13,363 nucleotides of DNA from Eubacteriales Family XIII. Incertae Sedis bacterium (GTDB lineage Bacteria > Bacillota > Clostridia > Peptostreptococcales > Anaerovoracaceae): assembly GCA_031263335.1 (NCBI GenBank), contig JAISGB010000191.1, positions 1 through 13,363 on the forward strand, given 5' to 3'. Shown piece by piece: positions 1 through 6,463 of the stretch. The notes below the pieces were generated by a model. It was not told the origin of the DNA and ran no database searches. It saw nothing but the letters and a program-made list of their open reading frames with translations. The stretch's first letter is position 1. Every line of letters begins with the position of its first letter. The position numbers and the translations under genes are program-made.

Positions 1-551
1 TCAAGACCGAGACGGAACTGAAGCTCATGGCCGCCGCCGCGAATATCGGGTTCAGGAAAGGCCCGTCAAACAAGAGATGAAGCATGCCCGCCGCGATGGG
101 GATGCCGATCACGTTGTAACCGAATGCCCAAAAGAGGTTTTGCTTGATGTTGCGGATGGTACTCTTGGAAAGTTTGATCGCGGTGGGTACGTCTGCCGGA
201 TCGCTCCGCATGAGGACGATGTCCGCGCTCTCCATCGCCACGTCCGTACCCGAGCCGATGGCGATGCCGACATCGGCCTGCACCAACGCGGGCGCGTCAT
301 TGATACCGTCTCCGACCATCGCGACCTTGCGGCCTTCGCCTTGCAACTTCTTGACCTCGTCCACCTTATCCTGTGGGGCAATACCTCGGCCGGAACACGG
401 TCGATGCCCACCTGCCCTGCGATGGCGGCGGCGGTCTTTTTGCTGTCGCCGGTAATCATCGCCACCTCGATGTCCATTTGACGATCTTCTCTATCCGCCC
501 GGCGCAGGCCGCACAGGTCATGCCGCGTATATCGAGTACCCGGTTTTCCAT
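1..551 (-). pseudogene. copA: Remnant of a copper-type P1B ATPase (copA), internally deleted and frameshifted, running off the left edge
   Basis: An intact CopA pumps Cu(I) out of the cytoplasm using ATP. The remnant starts at an ATG (551-549) about 11 bases after an AGGAAA ribosome site. It encodes the beginning of a heavy-metal-associated domain with the motif [13 protein letters not shown]. Near 474-480 it jumps, out of frame, to the late phosphorylation domain ([11 protein letters not shown], then AEVLP). Near 371-376 a second shift, two extra bases or one missing, moves the reading to the frame encoding [10 protein letters not shown], then the hinge motif GDGINDAP, then the last membrane region ending SFSSVSVL at the window edge. 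The actuator domain, the CPC membrane helix and the DKTGT phosphorylation site are all absent, roughly 500 residues compared with the usual 740-850. The gene cannot make a working pump as read. A sequencing or assembly chimera would look the same. Family assignment is sure; true decay versus artefact is not. Confidence 0.85.
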
Positions 552-628
552 ATGAACGAAATTTCCTTTCCGATTTCCGTACGGCAACGCTTTGTGTGTT
601 CGCTTTCCCGGTTGCCGGTCACAATATC

Positions 629-656
629 ATTTTAATATGAATTCATCTTTTTGCAA
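629..656 (-). promoter_or_regulatory. Possible promoter of the copA remnant
   Basis: On the minus strand TTGCAA (656-651) is followed after 16 bases by TAAAAT (634-629), about 75 bases before the copA start codon. TTGCAA is its own reverse complement, so this -35 is the same six bases used by the plus-strand promoter at 651-680. The leader between this promoter and the ATG contains a 7-bp inverted repeat, CGGCAAC (582-588) with GTTGCCG (611-617). The spacing is one base short of ideal, so this is a moderate call. Confidence 0.4.
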
Positions 657-680
657 GTACGCACTTTTTTGTGATATAGT
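651..680 (+). promoter_or_regulatory. Upstream copy of the hxlR-type promoter (P1)
   Basis: TTGCAA (651-656), an 18-base spacer and TATAGT (675-680) fit a housekeeping sigma-factor promoter. The spacer contains AAGTACGCACTT (655-666), a one-mismatch version of the perfect palindrome in the second promoter. It points toward the HxlR gene, 180 bases away, with no convincing gene in between. It may be a second promoter for hxlR or an operator copy serving the divergent copA side. Confidence 0.6.
655..666. promoter_or_regulatory. Imperfect operator-like palindrome, copy 1
   Basis: AAGTACGCACTT matches the perfect palindrome at 805-816 at 11 of 12 bases and occupies the same place in its promoter, from the end of the -35 into the spacer. 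Repressor binding here would block both the plus-strand P1 and the minus-strand promoter sharing the -35. That the HxlR protein at 861 binds it is inferred from proximity and from the usual location of such sites. Confidence 0.5.
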
Positions 681-800
681 ACCCAAAAAGAAACCGTAAC
701 GTTTGGAACGCGGCTACCGCATTTCCGCTTTTCCGACAGCGGGATTCATCCTTGACCGCCCATGAAATCCATGATATCGTCAGTATAGCAATTTCAATAA
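681..800. other. Spacer between the two promoter copies, no gene seen
   Basis: These 120 bases separate the two near-identical promoter segments. I see no ribosome site followed by a credible reading frame; the only in-frame start-stop pair of note is an eight-codon ATG-TAG stretch near 760-786 without a good ribosome site. A weak 5-bp stem (725-729 with 738-742) is unlikely to act as a terminator. The segment could be a scar of a lost gene or simply leader sequence. Confidence 0.4.
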
Positions 801-829
801 TTGCAAGTACGTACTTTTTACACTATAGT
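801..829 (+). promoter_or_regulatory. Promoter of the HxlR regulator (P2)
   Basis: TTGCAA (801-806), a 17-base spacer and TATAGT (824-829) make a well-spaced promoter 31 bases before the start codon at 861. The spacer holds a perfect 12-base palindrome, so the gene is probably autorepressed. About 39 bases starting here repeat those at 651-690 with only a few differences. Confidence 0.75.
805..816. promoter_or_regulatory. Operator-like perfect palindrome, copy 2
   Basis: AAGTACGTACTT is a perfect 12-base palindrome overlapping the last two bases of the -35 and the spacer of the HxlR promoter. The dimeric winged-helix proteins of this family bind short palindromes in their own promoters, so this is the best operator candidate here. 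Binding by this particular protein is inferred. Confidence 0.6.
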
Positions 830-860
830 ATCCGAAAGGATAGTCAGGGAGGATACGCGC

Positions 861-1232
861 ATGAATTGTGAATGCGACACATACAACTGCCCCGTTGACG
901 CGACCATCGACATGATTGGCGGAAAATACAAGTCGCTCATCCTATGGCATCTGATCGACGCCACGTTGCGGTTTGGCGAACTGCACAAACTGATCCCGCA
1001 AGCCACGCCCAAAATGTTGACGCAACAACTGCGGGAGTTGGAGGCGGACAGTCTGATCGCCCGCACCGTGTATCCCGTCGTGCCGCCGAAAGTCGAATAC
1101 GCGCTGACCGACTTGGGTCGAAGCATCCAACCGATCTTATCGGCCATGTACGAATGGGGCGCGGACTATCTGACGCGAAACGGTCTGCAGGTCAACTGCT
1201 CCATGACCGCCCCCGTGCATCCAAACGTTTAA
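861..1232 (+). CDS. HxlR-family winged-helix transcriptional regulator
   Basis: A 123-residue DNA-binding protein of the HxlR (MarR-like winged-helix) family, which act as dimers and often sense thiol-reactive, quinone or oxidative stress. The N-terminal CPVDATIDMIGGKYKSLIL region and the following helix-turn-helix (FGELHKLIP, then MLTQQLRELE) are typical, and residues of the wing (VPPKVEYALTDLG) follow. Cys10 sits where YodB-like members carry their redox-sensing cysteine; Cys3, Cys5 and Cys113 are extra. I chose the start at 861 because AGGGAGGA lies just upstream; the longer frame from 801 would run through the promoter. It is divergent from the copA remnant across a shared regulatory region and ends 5 bases from the convergent gene. 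Its targets are unknown: it may once have controlled the neighbouring ATPase, or only itself. Family certain, signal not. Confidence 0.9.
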   Translation: MNCECDTYNCPVDATIDMIGGKYKSLILWHLIDATLRFGELHKLIPQATPKMLTQQLRELEADSLIARTVYPVVPPKVEYALTDLGRSIQPILSAMYEWGADYLTRNGLQVNCSMTAPVHPNV

Positions 1233-1237
1233 CGGTG

Positions 1238-1879
1238 TCACAAGCCGCGTCGCTCGCACTTCCCGGCAAGCGGGCAACCCGCGCAGGACGGCTTTTTCCG
1301 GCAATGATCCTTGGCGTTTATCACGATGTGGGCGTGGAAGTTGTTGTAGAGCGTCGCGCTTTTGGGCAGGTTTCTCTCAAAATATGCCTGAACCGCCCCG
1401 TAGCCTTTGCCCGCCTCGATCGGATATCGACCGCAGAGCCGGACGGTGTATGCGTCCACCACGAAGGTTGGAAAACCGAAAGCGTAGAGCAATATCGAAT
1501 CGGCGGTTTCCGGCCCGACCCCCTTTGTCGAAAGCAGTTCGGCCCGCAGTTTGGCGAGTGGCTCTTGTCGGACGGTCGGCGCGTCATAGCCGTACTTGGC
1601 GTACCAAGCCGTGACCTCCTTCAGGTAGACCGCCTTTTGATTAAAGAAGCCCGCCGGACGGATTATCCGCGCCAACTCTGAAAGGTCGACATTTGCCACG
1701 GTTTCCGTCGAAAGATGCTCGCCGAAATTGGCGATGGCCTTTTCGACATTTCTCCACGCCGTATTCTGCGTCAATACCGCGCCGACCATCACCTCGTAGG
1801 GCGTTTTGGCGAGCCACCAACGCAAATCGCCGTAATGTGCGAGAAGGGATTCATATACGGATAACAACCGGTCTCTCAT
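1238..1879 (-). CDS. Endonuclease III-related DNA glycosylase (HhH-GPD family, Fe-S)
   Basis: A 213-residue base-excision repair protein. It shows the family's early motif VGAVLTQNTAWRNVEKAI (residues 32-49), a helix-hairpin-helix STKGVGPETADSIL (117-130), the catalytic Asp142 in VVDAYTVRL, and a C-terminal [4Fe-4S] cysteine set at 193, 199, 202 and 208. The position of the catalytic lysine of true Nth (in LPGVGRKTA) is Glu124 here, so it should not act as a bifunctional glycosylase/lyase. It probably cleaves only the N-glycosidic bond, as MutY- or MagIII-like members do. Cysteine spacing is C-x5-C-x2-C-x5-C rather than the x6 of E. coli Nth, matching the separate endonuclease III-related group. 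The start has AAGAGG just upstream. It lies downstream of a tRNA and its terminator, so it probably has its own weak promoter. The damaged base it recognises cannot be read from the sequence. Confidence 0.88.
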   Translation of the reverse strand: MRDRLLSVYESLLAHYGDLRWWLAKTPYEVMVGAVLTQNTAWRNVEKAIANFGEHLSTETVANVDLSELARIIRPAGFFNQKAVYLKEVTAWYAKYGYDAPTVRQEPLAKLRAELLSTKGVGPETADSILLYAFGFPTFVVDAYTVRLCGRYPIEAGKGYGAVQAYFERNLPKSATLYNNFHAHIVINAKDHCRKKPSCAGCPLAGKCERRGL

Positions 1880-1926
1880 TGCTGCCTCTTAAAAACAGGG
1901 GAAGGCGATCGTTTGGTAATCACCTA

Positions 1927-1964
1927 TAAAACAAAACCCCTCGAAATCGTTGAAACTTCAAGGG
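1927..1964 (-). terminator. Rho-independent terminator of the tRNA
   Basis: On the minus strand, six bases after the encoded CCA, CCCTTGAA (1964-1957) pairs with TTCGAGGG (1945-1938), eight base pairs including one G-U, around an 11-base loop. A T-rich tail, TTTTGTTTT, follows. Position and shape fit termination of the short tRNA transcript. Confidence 0.8.
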
Positions 1965-1969
1965 ATTTG

Positions 1970-2046
1970 TGGTGGGGACAGTTGGACTCGAACCAACGGC
2001 CTCTTGCTTGTCGAGCAAGCGATCTAACCAGCTGAGCTATGCCCCC
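1970..2046 (-). tRNA. tRNA-Val, anticodon GAC, with unusual C33 and a D-stem mismatch
   Basis: Seventy-seven bases fold into a cloverleaf with encoded CCA. The acceptor GGGGGCA pairs with TGTCCCC (one G-U), the anticodon stem CTTGC pairs with GCAAG, the T stem GTTGG pairs with CCAAC around TTCGAGT, and the discriminator is A73. The seven-base anticodon loop TCGACAA puts GAC at 2012-2010, which reads valine codons GUC/GUU; A73 fits valine. Two bases are abnormal. Position 33 (2013) is C instead of the nearly universal U, and position 24 (2022) is U, which breaks the 11-24 pair of the D stem. It has a strong promoter and a terminator, so it is probably transcribed. It could be a functional variant, a decaying gene or two base errors; the isotype is therefore slightly uncertain. 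Confidence 0.82.
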
Positions 2047-2084
2047 GCGTCGCGATAATTGCGCGGTCTTGAAACCACTTCTCT

Positions 2085-2113
2085 ATTATCGGGGAAAACG
2101 GTGTTGATGTCAA
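2085..2113 (-). promoter_or_regulatory. Strong promoter of the tRNA
   Basis: A consensus TTGACA (2113-2108), exactly 17 bases, then GATAAT (2090-2085), with the -10 about 39 bases before the first tRNA base. It is the closest match to the consensus promoter in the window. It lies back to back with the plus-strand promoter at 2133-2161. Confidence 0.85.
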
Positions 2114-2132
2114 TCGCAAAATTTCTTCCGGC

Positions 2133-2161
2133 TTGTCCAAATCCGCCGCATACGATATACT
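2133..2161 (+). promoter_or_regulatory. Probable promoter of the amidohydrolase-gltX pair
   Basis: TTGTCC (2133-2138), a 17-base spacer and TATACT (2156-2161), about 90 bases before the amidohydrolase start. The -10 is good and the -35 weaker (four of six). No terminator is seen between the two downstream genes, so it probably serves both. Confidence 0.6.
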
Positions 2162-2250
2162 GTAATCGCGCGACGCGAACGGCCGGGAATCCGGTTTTGG
2201 ATCAAACAACACAACACGGGATGCGCGTCGGAAGTGAGACAGGACAGAAG

Positions 2251-3429
2251 ATGGAACCCTATCGAGACACATTTGAATCATCCGCGGATCTGCGAAAGCG
2301 GTTGATCGAGATGCGCCGCGATCTGCACCGTATCCCCGAGTTGGATCGCGATCTGCCAAAGACCGAGGCATATATCAAGGAACGCCTCTCCGCGTTGCCC
2401 TGCGAGATCATACCTGCCGGAGATACGGGGTTTTGCGCGTTTTTTCAGGCAAATGCAACCGGTTCGGCGACGGAGACGGTCGCGTTCCGCAGCGATATGG
2501 ACGCCCTGCCCATAGACGAGGCGGGCGACGCGGACTATCGGTCCGTCCATGCGGGACGCATGCACGCCTGCGGGCACGACGGCCACATGAGCATCCTTCT
2601 CGGCTTGGCTTCCGAATTGGCGCGGGGCGCGGGGACTCCGCGAAGGAACGTACTCCTGATCTTTCAAGGCGCCGAGGAAACGACGGGCGGGGCGAAACGC
2701 ATATGCGAATCCGGCGTACTCGAGCGATACAACGCAACGCGCGTCTACGGCCTGCATCTGTGGCCGGGACGCCCCAAGGACACGATCGTATGCAGAAGGA
2801 ATGCGTTCATGGCGTCCACGATGGTGTTTCGCGCGGAGATCGAGGGAAGGGCGGCGCACGTAGCGACCTACCGGGACGGCATAGACGCGTTGGAGATCGG
2901 ATGCGCCCTCGTGCACAAAGTCTATGCGATGGAACGATCGGAGATCGCGCCCGAGGTATTTCGCCTGTTGCGGTTCGGTATATTCCAAAGCGGTCGCGCG
3001 AACAACGTCGTGTCCGATCACGCCTCGTTGGAAGGCTCCCTGCGCACCTACGATGAAGAGACGCAGGAATTCCTATGGGGCCGCATGATCGGGATCGCGG
3101 AGGAACTGATGGAATCCACGGGTTGTCGCATCGGCTTCTCGCATTCGGATCCGTATCCGGCCGTCATCAATGACAGCGCCTTGTTCGATGAGGCAAAGGC
3201 CGTCCTGACAGACGCCGGCTACGCCTTCCTTGAGCCGGAGCGACCGCTGATGGTATCCGAGGATTTTTCGTGGTATCAGAGATATGTGCCGGGCCTGTTC
3301 CTGCATCTCGGAACGGGCGTGGACACGCCGCTCCACAGCAACGATTATCGGATCGACGAGGATGTGTTGCTCACAGGCGTCAATATCTTCAAATGCCTTC
3401 TGAACGGCAGCCCGGCCTCAAGCCGGTGA
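2251..3429 (+). CDS. M20D-family metal-dependent amidohydrolase (N-acyl-amino acid or peptide deacylase)
   Basis: A 392-residue cytoplasmic hydrolase of the M20D family, which removes acyl groups (acetyl, indole-acetyl, hippuryl and others) from amino acids or cleaves dipeptides with a two-metal centre. Visible motifs are MRRDLHRIPE (21-30), DMDALPIDEA (82-91), the metal-binding ACGHDGHMS (106-114) with Cys107, His109 and His112, the catalytic GAEE (140-143), His169 in GLHLWPG, the dimerisation-domain start MVFRAEIEGRAAHV, and C-terminal His362 in LHSNDY. Length is normal. The ATG at 2251 is preceded by AGGA at 2241-2244; an earlier frame opening at 2059 overlaps the promoter and is unlikely. 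It lies 25 bases ahead of gltX on the same strand. The physiological substrate cannot be inferred; close relatives include aminobenzoyl-glutamate, N-acetyl-diaminopimelate and N-acetylcysteine deacylases. Confidence 0.92.
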   Translation: MEPYRDTFESSADLRKRLIEMRRDLHRIPELDRDLPKTEAYIKERLSALPCEIIPAGDTGFCAFFQANATGSATETVAFRSDMDALPIDEAGDADYRSVHAGRMHACGHDGHMSILLGLASELARGAGTPRRNVLLIFQGAEETTGGAKRICESGVLERYNATRVYGLHLWPGRPKDTIVCRRNAFMASTMVFRAEIEGRAAHVATYRDGIDALEIGCALVHKVYAMERSEIAPEVFRLLRFGIFQSGRANNVVSDHASLEGSLRTYDEETQEFLWGRMIGIAEELMESTGCRIGFSHSDPYPAVINDSALFDEAKAVLTDAGYAFLEPERPLMVSEDFSWYQRYVPGLFLHLGTGVDTPLHSNDYRIDEDVLLTGVNIFKCLLNGSPASSR

Positions 3430-3454
3430 GCGGCAACAGGAAAGGAATGACTAT

Positions 3455-5161
3455 ATGACGACGCGCGGCGACCGTGAAAATTTGGCGGAACTGATCGTTC
3501 CTCGAGCGGGACACACGCCTTCCGGCGGCGATCCGTCCTATTACGAGCGCCTCTATCCGCCGAGGGATCTGCCCGAGGGCGCGGCGGTCACGCGGCTTGG
3601 GCCGAGTCCCACGGGATTCATTCACCTCGGCAATCTCTACACGGCGTTTATGAACGAAAAGCTGTCCGCCGAAACGAACGGCGTCTGTATCCTGCGCATC
3701 GAAGACACCGATCGCAAGCGCGAGGTGGTGGGCGCGGTCGAGACATTGATCTCCTCCCTCGCCTATTTCGGCGTACGTTTCAACGAGGGCGTGGTCTATG
3801 ACGCGCCGGACGGGATATCGGAGATTGGACATTACGGACCTTACTATCAAAGCGCGCGCAAGGATATCTACCGGACCTATGTCCGCCAATTGGTGCGCGA
3901 GGGCAAAGCCTATCCGTGCTTTCTGACGGAAGAAGAAATCAATGAGATTCGCGCGCGGCAGGAACGCGACAAGCGCACGCCCGGCATATACGGCGCATGG
4001 GCAAAATACCGCGATCTGCCCGTCGACGCCTACGCGGAACGCATCGAAGCCGGACAAAGCTATGTCATACGTTTCAAGGCGGGAAGCGAATGTGCGGACG
4101 GCGCAAACGAGGGCCGCCACATCGAGATCGTCGACGGCATTCGCGGAAAGCTCTCCATGCCCGCAAACGCCATGGACGTGGTCATCCTCAAACGAGACGG
4201 TCTGCCCACCTACCATTTTGCCCACGTAACGGACGATCACCTGATGCGAACGACCCACGTCATAAGGGGAGAGGAATGGCTTTCCTCGCTCCCAATCCAC
4301 GTCGCCCTCTTCGAAGCATTGGGGTTCACGCCGCCGATCTATTGCCATTCCACCGTTCTCATGAAGTCGGAGGGAGGCAAGAAGCGCAAGCTCTCCAAGC
4401 GCAAGGACCCCGAACTTTCGTTGGAATACTACCGCAGCGAGGGTTATCATCCCCGAGCCGTCCTCGAATACCTGCTCACCGTCATCAACTCAAACTTCGA
4501 GGAATGGCGGGCGGCAAACCCGGACGCCCCTATCTCCGCATTTGAGATGACGACGGAGAAGATGGGCGTGTCGGGCATCCTGTTCGATCTGGAAAAACTG
4601 CGGGATATCAGCAAGGATGTCCTCGTAAAAATACCCGCGAACGAGTTGGCGGACTTCGTGACGCATTGGGCGGCCGGGTATCGCAAGGACGCCCATAGGA
4701 TTCTCGCGTCCGATCGCGCGCGCCTCGCGCGCATACTCGACATCGGGCGCGACGGGGACAAGCCCCGCAAGGATCTGTCCCACGCGCGTCAAATATTTGA
4801 CTTCATCGGCTATTTCTACGATGAATTCTTCGAGATACGGGAACCCTACCCCGACGAGACGCCGATCGGAGACGTGCCGGTCCTGTTGCACGCCTATCTG
4901 GAGACCTATGCGCAGTCCGACGATCGGGACGCATGGTTCGAAAAGATCAGGATCTTGGCAACGAAGCACGGTTACGCGGCCAAACCCAAGGATTTCAAAA
5001 AGGAACCCGACCGCTACAAGGGCCATGTCGGTCATGTCAGCGCCGTCATCCGCATCTCCATCGTGGGTCGGTCCAATTCACCCGATCTCTACGAGATACA
5101 GCGGATACTCGGCGAAACCGTCGTACGCGCGCGCATCCGGCGCGCCGCAGACGCGGTGTAG
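3455..5161 (+). CDS. gltX: Glutamate--tRNA ligase, long clostridial form
   Basis: A 568-residue class I aminoacyl-tRNA synthetase that attaches glutamate to tRNA-Glu (and to tRNA-Gln in organisms using the amidotransferase route). The HIGH signature is GPSPTGFIHLGN (49-60), LRIEDTDRKRE (80-90) is the usual second motif, and the KMSKS loop is KLSKRKDPELS (from 312). The protein is about 80-100 residues longer than E. coli GltX. It has the N-terminal lead-in (LAELIVP, then YYERLYPPRDLPEGA) and a distinctive C-terminal end (YKGHVGHVSAVIRISIVGR) that I associate with clostridial long GluRS proteins. The start at 3455 follows AGGAAAGGA by 8 bases. It is probably co-transcribed with the amidohydrolase. 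It ends 42 bases before the convergent ahcY, and no clear terminator with a T-run is visible between them. Whether it is discriminating cannot be decided here. Confidence 0.95.
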   Translation: MTTRGDRENLAELIVPRAGHTPSGGDPSYYERLYPPRDLPEGAAVTRLGPSPTGFIHLGNLYTAFMNEKLSAETNGVCILRIEDTDRKREVVGAVETLISSLAYFGVRFNEGVVYDAPDGISEIGHYGPYYQSARKDIYRTYVRQLVREGKAYPCFLTEEEINEIRARQERDKRTPGIYGAWAKYRDLPVDAYAERIEAGQSYVIRFKAGSECADGANEGRHIEIVDGIRGKLSMPANAMDVVILKRDGLPTYHFAHVTDDHLMRTTHVIRGEEWLSSLPIHVALFEALGFTPPIYCHSTVLMKSEGGKKRKLSKRKDPELSLEYYRSEGYHPRAVLEYLLTVINSNFEEWRAANPDAPISAFEMTTEKMGVSGILFDLEKLRDISKDVLVKIPANELADFVTHWAAGYRKDAHRILASDRARLARILDIGRDGDKPRKDLSHARQIFDFIGYFYDEFFEIREPYPDETPIGDVPVLLHAYLETYAQSDDRDAWFEKIRILATKHGYAAKPKDFKKEPDRYKGHVGHVSAVIRISIVGRSNSPDLYEIQRILGETVVRARIRRAADAV

Positions 5162-5203
5162 CGCGATCCCCGCAGTCGGATCAAAACCGCGCGCCGCGCG
5201 TTC

Positions 5204-6463
5204 TCACTCAAAATTCCAACTGTTCAGATACCGCTCCTGTTCCTCCGTAAGCCGGTCGATCTCGATGCCCCACGCGGCCAATTTGTTCGCCGCGACGACG
5301 GCGTCGATCTCGGAGGATACGTCCACGACGGCGTTCTTCAGCTTTCCCTTGTTCTCGAGAATGAACAGGGCCGACAGAAACTGTACGGCAAAGCTCATGT
5401 CCATGATCTCCGCCGGATGGCCGTCGGCGGCCGCGATGTTGACAAGGCGCCCCTCCGCGATCACGTGGATGGTCTTGCCGCCCGGCAATACGTATGCGGT
5501 GATGTTCTTCCGCGCCTCATATCGTTCGATCGACCGCGCCTCGAGGGCGTCCATGTCCACCTCGACGTTGAAATGCCCCGCGTTCGCCAATATAGCGCGA
5601 TCCTTCATGATCGCCATATGCTCCATCGCGATCACGCGGTTGCAACCGGTGGCGGAGACAAAGATGTCGCCCAAGGGCGCGGCTTCCGTCATGGACATGA
5701 CCCGATACCCGTCCATCCTCGCCTCGATGGCCTTCACGGGATCGATCTCCGTGACGATCACCGACGCGCCGAGCGCGGCGGCGCGCATGGCGATGCCTCG
5801 CCCGCACCAACCGTAGCCGGCCACAACGACGGTCTTTGACGCGATGATGAGATTCGTGTTCCGGAGTATGCTGTCCCAGACCGACTGTCCCGTCCCGTAC
5901 CGGTTATCGAACAGATGCTTGCATTTCGCGTCGTTTACGGCCACCATGGGGAACCGCAATTTGCCCTCCCGCTCCATGGCCTTGAGCCGGATGATGCCCG
6001 TCGTGGTCTCCTCGCAACCGCCCCAGACCTCACCCGCGAGATCCTGCCGCTTGCCATGCAACATGCTCACCAGATCGCCGCCGTCGTCGATGACGATGTT
6101 GGGCCTGTGTTCCAAACACAGCTCGATATGCCTGTAATAATCGGCCTCGTTCGCGCCATGGACCGCAAAGACCTTGATGCCCTCTTCGGCCAACGCTGCC
6201 GCCGTATCGTCCTGCGTGGAAAGCACGTTGCTGCCCGTTACGGACATCTCCGCCCCGGCGGCCGCCAAGACCTTGCAGAGGTAGGCCGTCTTGGGTTCCA
6301 AGTGGATGGACAGACTGATCCGCACGCCCGCAAAGGGTCCGGCGCCTCCGCTTCCGTACCGCGCTTCCAAGCCGGAGAGCAGGGGCATATTGTTTTTCAC
6401 CCACTCGATGCGTTGCTTGCCCGACGGCGCAAGGCCGATATCCTTGATCTCGTATTGTTTCAT
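5204..6463 (-). CDS. ahcY: S-adenosylhomocysteine hydrolase, archaeal/clostridial type
   Basis: A 419-residue NAD-dependent enzyme that splits S-adenosylhomocysteine into adenosine and homocysteine, relieving product inhibition of methyltransferases. Visible are LSIHLEPKTA (51-60), DDGGDL, CEETTTG (150-156), the substrate/cofactor segment NDAKCKHLFDNRYGTGQS (177-194), the NAD-binding GYGWCGRG (216-223), ANAGHFNVEVD, and GRLVNIAAADGHPAEIMDMS. Thr191 replaces the cysteine found in eukaryotic enzymes, and the C-terminal KPDHYRY tail of the longer form is absent; both are normal for this short type. Some members of this type prefer S-inosylhomocysteine, so the exact substrate deserves caution. 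Its ATG overlaps the stop of the upstream gene (ATGA). Its ribosome site GGGAGG lies inside the last codons of that gene, so translation is probably coupled. Confidence 0.93.
   Translation of the reverse strand: MKQYEIKDIGLAPSGKQRIEWVKNNMPLLSGLEARYGSGGAGPFAGVRISLSIHLEPKTAYLCKVLAAAGAEMSVTGSNVLSTQDDTAAALAEEGIKVFAVHGANEADYYRHIELCLEHRPNIVIDDGGDLVSMLHGKRQDLAGEVWGGCEETTTGIIRLKAMEREGKLRFPMVAVNDAKCKHLFDNRYGTGQSVWDSILRNTNLIIASKTVVVAGYGWCGRGIAMRAAALGASVIVTEIDPVKAIEARMDGYRVMSMTEAAPLGDIFVSATGCNRVIAMEHMAIMKDRAILANAGHFNVEVDMDALEARSIERYEARKNITAYVLPGGKTIHVIAEGRLVNIAAADGHPAEIMDMSFAVQFLSALFILENKGKLKNAVVDVSSEIDAVVAANKLAAWGIEIDRLTEEQERYLNSWNFE

Noticed and set aside
944..1681. A 245-codon plus-strand open frame across hxlR and the glycosylase gene
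   Set aside because: It overlaps two recognisable genes in other frames and has no domain.
2059..2250. An N-terminal extension of the amidohydrolase from 2059
   Set aside because: It would run through the two divergent promoters and encodes no family sequence; the ATG at 2251 has a ribosome site and begins the usual N-terminus.
3430..3454. A T-box leader for gltX
   Set aside because: Only 25 bases separate it from the upstream gene, and nothing T-box-like is seen before the amidohydrolase.
3389..4450. A 353-codon minus-strand open frame inside gltX
   Set aside because: Shadow of gltX, which carries the HIGH and KLSKR motifs on the plus strand.
5162..5203. A bidirectional terminator between gltX and ahcY
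   Set aside because: Some GC-rich inverted bases exist, but no stable stem followed by a T-run on either strand.
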